From Acidobacteriota bacterium (lineage in GTDB: Bacteria; Acidobacteriota; Blastocatellia; Pyrinomonadales; Pyrinomonadaceae), in NCBI GenBank assembly GCA_013696385.1, contig JACCYR010000022.1, forward strand, positions 1 through 11,123: a stretch of DNA of 11,123 bases. The letters are read 5' to 3'. Below are positions 7,100 to 11,123 of this stretch, piece by piece. Every line of letters begins with the position of its first letter. Position 1 is the first letter of the stretch. Under the pieces are notes generated by a model. That model saw only the letters and a list, made by a program, of their open reading frames with translations, did not search any database and was not told where the DNA came from. Both the position numbers and the translations under genes were made by a program.

Positions 7100-7723
7100 A
7101 TGAAAAGAACTATTTTATTAACAGTTGCGTTGGTCGCCGCCTTCGGTTTAAGCGGCTGCAGCTACAACACTTTGACGGAAAAGCAACAAGCTGTAAAAGG
7201 CAAATGGGCAAATGTTGAAAGCTCGTTGCAGCGGCGAGCAGATTTGATTCCAAATTTGGTCAAAACCGCGCAAATGGCTGGCGTTCAAGAACAAGAAGTT
7301 TTCGGACAAATTGCCGAAGCGCGTTCGCGGCTTTTAAATGCCACGCAAGCCGCGCCGCAAGGTGCTGACGGCGACAAAACGCCCGAACAAAAACAAGCGG
7401 TTTTAGATGCGAATAACAGTTTTGGCGGAACTATCGGAAGACTTTTGAGTTTGCAGGAAAGCTATCCGCAATTGCAATCAATTGATGCTTTCAAAAATGT
7501 TCAAAGCGAACTTGCCGGAACGGAAAATCGAATAAATGTTGCCAGAACCGATTATAATAATTCAGTTACGGATTATAACACGACACGCAATAAATTTCCG
7601 GCAGTTTTGACAGCAAGTATAATGGGTTTTAAGGAAGAACCATTTTTCAAAGCCGATGAAAGAGCGCAAACTGTCCCGGACGTTGGCGACCCAAATTCGA
7701 TGCGGAAAAACAGCAACCAGTAA
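7100..7723 (+). CDS. lemA: LemA family lipoprotein
   Basis: This 207-residue LemA-family protein has a lipoprotein signal peptide: a basic start, a hydrophobic core and the lipobox LSGC with the lipidated cysteine at C20. The mature region shows the family hallmark RRADLIPNLVKTA (45-57), preceded by the conserved WANVESSLQ. Further conserved segments include EARSRLL, RLLSLQESYPQL and the late PFFKADERAQ. LemA proteins form a membrane-attached four-helix coiled bundle at the envelope. Their function is unclear, but they often pair with TPM or HtpX genes. An AGGAG site 8 nt upstream supports the ATG. The transcript ends at the terminator beginning 43 nt after the stop. The C-terminus PDVGDPNSMRKNSNQ is variable in the family. 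Confidence 0.93.
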   Translation: MKRTILLTVALVAAFGLSGCSYNTLTEKQQAVKGKWANVESSLQRRADLIPNLVKTAQMAGVQEQEVFGQIAEARSRLLNATQAAPQGADGDKTPEQKQAVLDANNSFGGTIGRLLSLQESYPQLQSIDAFKNVQSELAGTENRINVARTDYNNSVTDYNTTRNKFPAVLTASIMGFKEEPFFKADERAQTVPDVGDPNSMRKNSNQ

Positions 7724-7724
7724 A

Positions 7725-8069
7725 TTAAAAACCGCGCGAACTGCACATCGCGCAATGATCACAAGGCTTGCCCGTCGGTTCATACGGGCAAGCTTTTTCA
7801 TTTTGCAAATTGTCAATAATTTCGTCCGCAACTATTTCCGCAATATCGAATCTTTCTTGGCTCGGATGATTTGAAGGATGAAGAATGAAGGATGAAGGAT
7901 AAATTTCATCGGAATTCTGAGTATTTAATCTGTTTTCAATGTTTTTCAATCTTTCGCTAATTTTTTCGATGCTGAATTGTAAAGATGAGAAATCGCCGCT
8001 TCCCTTATCGTTTTCCCGCAAGAGAAGTGCGATTTTTTCAGCCAGTTTCTGAGTGTTTCCGTTTTCCAT
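7725..8069 (-). CDS. Small cysteine-cluster protein at the end of the BMC operon
   Basis: This is a 114-residue protein I cannot assign to a named family. The N-terminus (5-18, TQKLAEKIALLLRE) is a plausible amphipathic helix, followed by a coiled-coil-like stretch (30-48), a low-complexity linker (57-66) encoded by a heptamer repeat, a helix (70-88), and a terminal cluster CPYEPTGKPCDHCAMC with spacing C94-x8-C103-x2-C106-x2-C109, then SSRGF. The cluster could bind Zn or an Fe-S centre. As last gene of the microcompartment operon, with an amphipathic N-terminal helix resembling an encapsulation peptide, it may be a cargo or assembly factor; this is inference. There is no visible Shine-Dalgarno site. 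The 3' end of the coding sequence also contains two terminator hairpins. A non-coding interpretation is possible but less likely, given the long coherent frame. Confidence 0.62.
   Translation of the reverse strand: MENGNTQKLAEKIALLLRENDKGSGDFSSLQFSIEKISERLKNIENRLNTQNSDEIYPSSFILHPSNHPSQERFDIAEIVADEIIDNLQNEKACPYEPTGKPCDHCAMCSSRGF
7727..7753 (-). terminator. Intrinsic terminator of the BMC operon, inside the last codons
   Basis: Read on the minus strand, GCGCGA (7753-7748) pairs perfectly with TCGCGC (7739-7734) across an 8-nt loop and is followed by GGTTTTTAA. The hairpin encodes the final residues (CAMCSSR) of the cysteine-cluster protein, and the T-run encodes GF and part of the stop codon. 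The stem is short but GC-rich. Confidence 0.65.
7766..7798 (+). terminator. Strong intrinsic terminator for the lemA transcript
   Basis: A perfect 10-bp stem, GCTTGCCCGT (7766-7775) with ACGGGCAAGC (7784-7793), has an 8-nt loop and is followed by TTTTT (7794-7798). It lies 43 nt past the lemA stop codon and is embedded in the coding region of the convergent cysteine-cluster gene. On the minus strand no T-run follows, so it should act one way only. Confidence 0.9.
7873..7900. repeat. Heptamer array inside a coding sequence, GAAGGAT family
   Basis: Four 7-mers, GAAGGAT GAAGAAT GAAGGAT GAAGGAT, lie inside the cysteine-cluster gene. In its reading frame they encode part of YPSSFILHPS, a hydrophobic-proline linker between the coiled-coil half and the cysteine half. 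Unlike the intergenic arrays it has no clear opposing arm. Confidence 0.75.
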
Positions 8070-8078
8070 TTACTAATA

Positions 8079-8151
8079 AACAACGCATTGTCACAATTTT
8101 CACTGATTATTTTGTTTTCAAAATCCGTGACAATCTGTGTTAATCGTTGTT
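8079..8151. repeat. Imperfect inverted repeat with about 10-nt phase, between a BMC-P gene and the cysteine-cluster gene
   Basis: AACAACG (8079-8085) and ATTGTCAC (8087-8094) have inverse copies CGTTGTT (8145-8151) and GTGACAAT (8127-8134). The two arms differ by an insertion of about 10 nt. On the minus strand the right arm reads as GATTAACACA, GATTGTCACG, GATTTTGAAA, a 10-nt phase. It ends exactly at the stop codon of the upstream BMC-P gene. A related hairpin is at 10318-10387. Confidence 0.6.
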
Positions 8152-8436
8152 TCAATTTTCATTTGGCAGTAAATCAATATAATCAATCACGCCGACAATC
8201 GCCGAATCAATCGCCGCGCCCGCTTTTCCGGTCGCAGCGGTTGACGCGCTCCAGCCTTCCTGCACAATCAAAACTACATCGCCTTCGCCTGCCGAAACTG
8301 AATCAAGCGCAAGACAAGTGTATTCCATATCTTCGCCGTCGGGCGTAATTTGGCGGCAAAGCATCACGCTTGCGCCTTCATAACGCTGATTTTTCTGCGT
8401 CGCCACAACATTTCCGATTACTCTCGCAATAAGCAT
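8152..8436 (-). CDS. BMC-P vertex protein, EutN/CcmL family (paralogue 1)
   Basis: This pentameric shell protein would cap vertices of a bacterial microcompartment. It is 94 residues from the ATG at 8436-8434; a TTG two codons upstream is less likely because family members begin directly with the first strand. The N-terminus MLIARVIGNVVATQKNQRYEG matches the family's A-R-V-x-G-x-V-x-x-T-x-K pattern. The middle LALDSVSAGEGDVVLIVQEG matches the conserved D-x-V-G-A-G-x-G-x-x-V-L-x-x loop, and the end AIDSAIVGVIDYID matches the P-x-D-x-x-I-x-G-I-V-D strand. It is the most downstream of three consecutive BMC-P genes. No Shine-Dalgarno site is visible; a nonamer array abuts the start. Confidence 0.92.
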   Translation of the reverse strand: MLIARVIGNVVATQKNQRYEGASVMLCRQITPDGEDMEYTCLALDSVSAGEGDVVLIVQEGWSASTAATGKAGAAIDSAIVGVIDYIDLLPNEN

Positions 8437-8440
8437 ATAC

Positions 8441-8516
8441 AATCTGGGAAGTCTGGGAAGTCTAGGAAGTTTAGAGAGTGATTTGACTTCCTAGACTTTC
8501 AAGACTTCCCAGACTT
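8441..8516. repeat. Nonamer inverted-arm array, AGTCTAGGA family (copy 1)
   Basis: Consecutive 9-mers AATCTGGGA, AGTCTGGGA, AGTCTAGGA, AGTTTAGAG (8441-8476) face CTTCCTAGA, CTTTCAAGA, CTTCCCAGA, CTT (8487-8516). It can fold into a long stem-loop. It fills the gap between two BMC-P genes and runs into the upstream one, whose last codons and stop come from the array. The same family recurs at 8790-8846. Confidence 0.88.
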
Positions 8517-8783
8517 ATAAATATGCGCGTCTGAATCAACAATCCCGATAATTGTGCAATCAGTCGGCGTAGAATCGCGTTTGAACGGAAAACTTGCTTC
8601 TTTGCCGCGACACCAGAAAATTAATTCACCTTCGCCCGCGCCGACAGCATCAAGCGCAATCATCGGCTTGCCTTTCGGCTCTAAATCGGCGTTCAAAGTT
8701 TGCACAATCAAAATTTTCCGCCCTTCGAGCGTTTCATTTTTAACAGTGGAAACGACAGTTCCAATAACACGGGCAAGCTGCAT
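8499..8783 (-). CDS. BMC-P vertex protein, EutN/CcmL family (paralogue 2)
   Basis: This is a 94-residue pentameric shell-vertex protein. MQLARVIGTVVSTVKNETLEG is the typical first strand, IALDAVGAGEGELIFWCRG is the central loop, and DCTIIGIVDS is the final strand. The segment FWCRGKEASFPF diverges from the other two paralogues and is the kind of variant seen where a microcompartment encodes several non-equivalent BMC-P proteins. The last residues, YKSGKS, and the TGA stop are encoded by the nonamer repeat, so the original C-terminus has probably been replaced. The ATG at 8783 has no Shine-Dalgarno site and lies 6 nt from the next array. Confidence 0.92.
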   Translation of the reverse strand: MQLARVIGTVVSTVKNETLEGRKILIVQTLNADLEPKGKPMIALDAVGAGEGELIFWCRGKEASFPFKRDSTPTDCTIIGIVDSDAHIYKSGKS

Positions 8784-8789
8784 TTATAA

Positions 8790-8846
8790 AGTCTGGAAAG
8801 TCTAGGAAGTCTAGAAAGTCAAATTCTTCCTAGACTTCCTAGACTT
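8790..8846. repeat. Nonamer inverted-arm array, AGTCTAGGA family (copy 2)
   Basis: AGTCTGGAA, AGTCTAGGA, AGTCTAGAA (8790-8816) oppose CTTCCTAGA, CTTCCTAGA, CTT (8826-8846). It fills the 61-nt gap between BMC-P paralogues 3 and 2 and touches the stop codon of paralogue 3. Confidence 0.88.
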
Positions 8847-9111
8847 AAATAAAATCAATCGTATCAATCACGCCGATAATTGCCGAATCAACCGGACAAT
8901 CTTTATTGCCTTCCGCCATTCGCGCCGACGAGCCGCCGACAATCAAAACTTTTTCGTGAAAACCTGCGCCGACCGTGTCAACAGCGACCAAATAACCGCT
9001 TTGGTCGGTGCCGTCAAGATTGATTGGTTTCACAATAAGAAGTTTTTTTCCCGAAAGACGTTCATCTTTTTGGGAAGCGACGACTGTGCCTAAAATTCGT
9101 GCAATTATCAT
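8845..9111 (-). CDS. BMC-P vertex protein, EutN/CcmL family (paralogue 3)
   Basis: This 88-residue protein is the most canonical of the three BMC-P proteins. It starts MIIARILGTVVASQKDERL, continues with SGKKLLIVKPINLDG, VAVDTVGAGFHEKVLIVGGSSAR, and ends PVDSAIIGVIDTIDFI. The family forms pentamers that close the icosahedral shell. It is first of the three BMC-P genes, directly downstream of BMC-H, consistent with co-expression of facet and vertex proteins. The ATG has no Shine-Dalgarno site because the heptamer array ends 3 nt upstream of it. Confidence 0.94.
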   Translation of the reverse strand: MIIARILGTVVASQKDERLSGKKLLIVKPINLDGTDQSGYLVAVDTVGAGFHEKVLIVGGSSARMAEGNKDCPVDSAIIGVIDTIDFI

Positions 9112-9114
9112 TTC

Positions 9115-9186
9115 AGTAGTCAGTTGTCAGTTGTCAGTTGTCAGCATCAGAATTTTCTGACAACTGACAACCGACAACTGACAACT
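9115..9186. repeat. Heptamer inverted-arm array, GACAACT family (copy 2)
   Basis: AGTAGTC followed by three AGTTGTC units (9115-9142) faces GACAACT, GACAACC, GACAACT, GACAACT (9159-9186). It occupies 72 of the 76 nt between the BMC-H stop and the next BMC-P start. It shares the heptamer of the 6224-6299 array in an unrelated operon. Confidence 0.9.
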
Positions 9187-9187
9187 T

Positions 9188-9466
9188 TTATTTCAATCCT
9201 AAAGGCAACACTTCATCAACGCTGCCGTGCGGACGCGGAATAACGTGAACCGAAACGAGTTCGCCGACGCGCCGTGCCGCCGCCGCGCCCGCGTCTGTCG
9301 CCGCTTTGACCGCCGCGACATCGCCGCGCACAATTGCGGTAACAAAACCCGCGCCGATTTTTTCGTAACCGACAAGCTGGACATTCGCGGCTTTGACCAT
9401 CGCGTCCGCCGCTTCAATCATTGCTACAAGTCCTTTACATTCAACCATTCCCAATGCTTCCTGCAT
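9188..9466 (-). CDS. BMC-H hexameric microcompartment shell protein
   Basis: This is a 92-residue single-BMC-domain protein of the PduA/EutM/CcmK type, which tiles the facets of microcompartments as hexamers. Nearly the whole length matches the family: EALGMVECKGLVAMIEAADAM, then the pore-loop region EKIGAGFVTA (35-44) with K-I-G-A-G at 36-40, RGDVAAVKAATDAGAAAA, and the C-terminal VSVHVIPRPH. A small residue at the pore (A39) is compatible with passage of small polar metabolites. A strong AGGAGA site 6 nt before the ATG distinguishes it from the BMC-P genes downstream. It follows the aldolase gene by 40 nt. It is the only BMC-H in the window; others may lie elsewhere. Confidence 0.97.
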   Translation of the reverse strand: MQEALGMVECKGLVAMIEAADAMVKAANVQLVGYEKIGAGFVTAIVRGDVAAVKAATDAGAAAARRVGELVSVHVIPRPHGSVDEVLPLGLK

Positions 9467-9506
9467 TTAGTTTCTCCTAAAATTTTATAATTCGTATTAT
9501 TCCTTT

Positions 9507-10307
9507 TTACCGTGAATTGGCAGCTTGCGCAAGCAGTTCAATCAATTCTTCGCGGCTTAAAGAAATTTTTGCACCGTTTGAGTTTGGCTTACTTGTTGAA
9601 TTTTCGTCAAGTCCGCAGGCAATATCGGCGTGTTCCAAATATCCGCACGCTTGGCAACGCGCAGATTCGGTTAAGTATCCGGCTTTTTCACGAATATTAA
9701 TAAGTTTTTCGATTGCGTCCTTCGGCAAATCGTTTGCGCCGCCGAGGGCGCGTGAAAGAATGGCGATTTTCGCCGTGTGTTCCAAAGTTTCCAATCTGTC
9801 AAACGCTTGCCACAAATCCGCGCCATAAGCAACCGCACCGTGATTTGCCATCAAAAGCGCGTTGTGATGCTCAACAAAAGGCTTCATTGATTCGGTCAAT
9901 TCATTGGTCGAAGGCGTTCCGTAATTTGTTAGTGGAACACAGCCGAGTGTTAAAATAACTTCCGAAAGAATCGGCGCGTCAATCGCCAAACCCGCAACCG
10001 AAAAAGCCGTTCCGTGCGGCGGATGCGCGTGGCAAACGGCGTTGATGTCAGGACGCATTTTATAAACCAAAAGGTGCATCGCAAGTTCCGACGATGCTTT
10101 TTTGTCGTTTAAAGGTTTGCCTTCTAAATCCGTAATCGCCAAACTTTCTTCGGTCATTCTGCCTTTACAAGTCATCGTCGGCGTTGCCAAAACACGATTT
10201 TCGTCCAAGCGAATGCTGACGTTGCCGTCCGACGAAACAACATAGCTTCGTTCATACAGCAATTTTCCGACTTCGATGATGAGTTTTCGCGCTTGTGATT
10301 CGTCCAT
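9507..10307 (-). CDS. Class II aldolase (fuculose/rhamnulose-phosphate type) with cargo-like C-terminal extension
   Basis: This 266-residue class II aldolase/adducin-family enzyme probably cleaves a 1-phospho-ketose such as L-fuculose-1-phosphate to DHAP and L-lactaldehyde. Visible motifs are SSDGNVSIR (25-33), SSELAMH with the likely catalytic E74, the zinc ligands HAH (H93, H95) and NHG (H156). Beyond the core, residues from about 215 form an extension with CQACG (C218, C221) and C231, a polar linker, and a terminal amphipathic helix SREELIELLAQAANSR (251-266) that resembles an encapsulation peptide. Aldolases of PVM-type microcompartments are known to carry such peptides. I chose the ATG at 10307; the in-frame GTG at 10322 lies in a repeat arm. 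It is directly upstream of BMC-H. The natural substrate is inferred from the family and context. Confidence 0.9.
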   Translation of the reverse strand: MDESQARKLIIEVGKLLYERSYVVSSDGNVSIRLDENRVLATPTMTCKGRMTEESLAITDLEGKPLNDKKASSELAMHLLVYKMRPDINAVCHAHPPHGTAFSVAGLAIDAPILSEVILTLGCVPLTNYGTPSTNELTESMKPFVEHHNALLMANHGAVAYGADLWQAFDRLETLEHTAKIAILSRALGGANDLPKDAIEKLINIREKAGYLTESARCQACGYLEHADIACGLDENSTSKPNSNGAKISLSREELIELLAQAANSR

Positions 10308-10317
10308 AAAATAAGAA

Positions 10318-10387
10318 ACCACAGATTAGCACAATCAAACACTAATTGGAAAAACTTCGTTTCGTGTTCATTTGGCTAACCTGTGGT
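10318..10387. repeat. Imperfect inverted repeat upstream of the aldolase gene
   Basis: ACCACAGATTAGC (10318-10330) is opposed by GCTAACCTGTGGT (10375-10387) with one mismatch, and pairing continues loosely inwards to CAAACAC/GTGTTCA. On the plus strand a phase of about 10 nt is visible (GATTAGCACA, ATCAAACACT). It resembles the 8079-8151 repeat. It would form a hairpin in the leader of the aldolase coding region. Confidence 0.65.
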
Positions 10388-10409
10388 CGCGTTTTCTATT
10401 CGTCCGAAA

Positions 10410-10727
10410 TTATCTGCCCGGATAAGGCACAACCTTATGCGGCGCAATTGAAACGGGCGGCGGAACGTCAAAATCATTCTCGAAAGCATATTTCGTCATC
10501 TCTCGCTTATCTCTTAGCGATAATTCCCTTTTCAGCCGAGAATTTTCTTCTTGCAACCGCTGATTTTCAAATTCCATCCTCCGATGATATTCACGATGAT
10601 TTCTAAAATCACGCTTAAACCGAAAACTCGGCGCAGCAACCGAAACAAAGAAACTTGCGATAAACAACCCGACCGCAAATGTTAAGAAAAACGGAACAAA
10701 TCTTTTAACAAATCCTTTACAAACCAT
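10410..10727 (-). CDS. Small single-pass membrane protein with coiled coil, function unknown
   Basis: This 105-residue protein has a short basic N-terminus, one strong membrane helix (about 10-32, VPFFLTFAVGLFIASFFVSVA), and an Arg-rich segment (36-50). Residues about 50-76 look like a coiled coil (RMEFENQRLQEENSRLKREL). The tail is proline-rich and ends VPYPGR. It has no catalytic motif. A GAGGTGA Shine-Dalgarno site about 7 nt before the ATG supports the start. It lies between rex and the aldolase gene, all co-directional, so it may be part of the same transcript. Whether it has any role in the compartment is unknown; it could be an unrelated passenger. Confidence 0.72.
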   Translation of the reverse strand: MVCKGFVKRFVPFFLTFAVGLFIASFFVSVAAPSFRFKRDFRNHREYHRRMEFENQRLQEENSRLKRELSLRDKREMTKYAFENDFDVPPPVSIAPHKVVPYPGR

Positions 10728-10791
10728 AAAATCACCTCTTGAAAATTAAATACTAAAAACAACAGCCGAAAGTTTCAAATAAAACTTTTCT

Positions 10792-11123
10792 TCATAAAGC
10801 GTTTCGCCGCTCGGTTGAATTTGGTTTCAAATTTTTACCGTTGGCGTTGTTCGAGTGCGCCAAAAAGTATGAAAGACTTTCGAGCGAAATCGTTAAATCA
10901 ACTGTTTTCAACTTTACATCGCATTCGACGCGCAAAGGCGTTGGCGCAAAATTCATTACGGCTTTAATTCCCGCTTCCGTAACTTTTTCCAAAACGCTCT
11001 GAGCAAATTGCGCGGGAACGGCGATAACCGCTACATCTATCTTATCTCTTTTGGCGACTTTGGCAAAGTCTTTTATGTCGAAAATTTTCACATTGCCGAC
11101 CTTTTGCCCGATTTTTTCTTCGT
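10792..11123 (-). CDS. rex: Redox-sensing transcriptional repressor Rex, C-terminal part
   Basis: This is the C-terminal 110 residues of Rex, a Rossmann-fold repressor that leaves DNA when NADH/NAD+ rises. The visible part begins EEKIGQKVGNVKIFDI, equivalent to the nucleotide-binding strand-loop region. It continues with IDVAVIAVPAQFAQSVLEKV, AGIKAVMNFAPTPLRV, and VDLTISLESLSYFLAH, all strong Rex signatures. The N-terminal winged-helix DNA-binding domain is off the window edge. The apparent initiator GTG at 11091 is internal. The gene is co-directional with, and upstream of, the microcompartment genes, so Rex may control that operon as well as fermentation genes. This is inference, because no convincing operator is visible in the part shown. 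Confidence 0.9.
   Translation of the reverse strand, partial: EEKIGQKVGNVKIFDIKDFAKVAKRDKIDVAVIAVPAQFAQSVLEKVTEAGIKAVMNFAPTPLRVECDVKLKTVDLTISLESLSYFLAHSNNANGKNLKPNSTERRNAL

Noticed and set aside
8088..8105. Possible Rex operator TTGTCACAATTTTCACTG
   Set aside because: It matches 14 of 18 positions of TTGTGAAAATTTTCACAA but is not symmetric, lies inside a repeat in mid-operon, and is better explained by the 10-nt repeat phase.
7946..8155. Open frame of 69 codons on the minus strand, starting near the BMC-P stop codon
   Set aside because: It runs through the inverted repeat and then out of frame over the cysteine-cluster gene; the translation has no family features.
8441..9186. CRISPR-like array
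   Set aside because: Units are 7-9 nt, contiguous, and arranged as opposed arms with no spacers; no cas genes are present.
9507..10322. Aldolase starting at the GTG at 10322
   Set aside because: The extra residues VSYF come from a repeat arm, and the ATG at 10307 (MDESQARKLI) fits the family N-terminus better.
10769..10788. Hairpin AAAGTTT/AAACTTT after rex as a terminator
   Set aside because: The stem is only 7 AT-rich base pairs and no T-run follows directly on the minus strand, so termination before the downstream operon is not supported.

Overview
The window looks like a bacterial chromosome segment of moderate, slightly AT-rich composition. The best guess for the host is an Acidobacteriota lineage, perhaps Blastocatellia-like. 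This rests on the mix of a planctomycete/verrucomicrobia-like (PVM-like) microcompartment locus, a LemA/TPM envelope cluster and a Gram-negative style division cluster. It is an inference from gene content and no alignment was run.

Left block (1-3941, minus strand) is the start of a division and cell-wall (dcw) cluster, read rsmH > ftsL-like > ftsI > Mur ligase. The Mur ligase runs off the left edge. No mraZ precedes rsmH. A 447-bp divergent spacer (3942-4388) holds a perfect 8-3-8 palindrome and two sigma70-like promoter candidates.

Middle block (4389-7723, plus strand) carries a ZIP metal transporter, a secreted and membrane-anchored TPM-domain protein with a glycine-rich tail, a nucleotidyltransferase-fold protein with a degenerate active site, and a LemA lipoprotein. 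It ends at a strong intrinsic terminator (7766-7798).

Right block (7725-11123, minus strand) is a bacterial microcompartment (BMC) locus. In transcription order it reads rex (truncated by the window edge) > small coiled-coil membrane protein > class II sugar-phosphate aldolase with a C-terminal extension > BMC-H hexameric shell protein > three different EutN/CcmL-family BMC-P vertex proteins > a small cysteine-cluster protein. The composition (one aldolase, BMC-H, three BMC-P, no BMC-T) resembles the PVM-type compartments known to process L-fucose/L-rhamnose phosphates through lactaldehyde. The aldehyde dehydrogenase, phosphotransacylase and alcohol dehydrogenase expected for such a pathway are not in the window. 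Rex, an NADH/NAD+ sensor, is a sensible neighbour for such a pathway.

The most unusual feature is a set of short tandem repeats that fill most intergenic gaps from 5193 to 10390. Each is built from units of 7, 9 or 10 nt set out as two opposed arms, so each could fold into a long hairpin. The unit sequence differs from gap to gap, with two families used twice. Several arrays abut start or stop codons, one supplies a stop codon, and one lies inside a coding sequence. In the BMC operon the three BMC-P genes start beside such arrays and lack visible Shine-Dalgarno sites, whereas BMC-H has a strong one.
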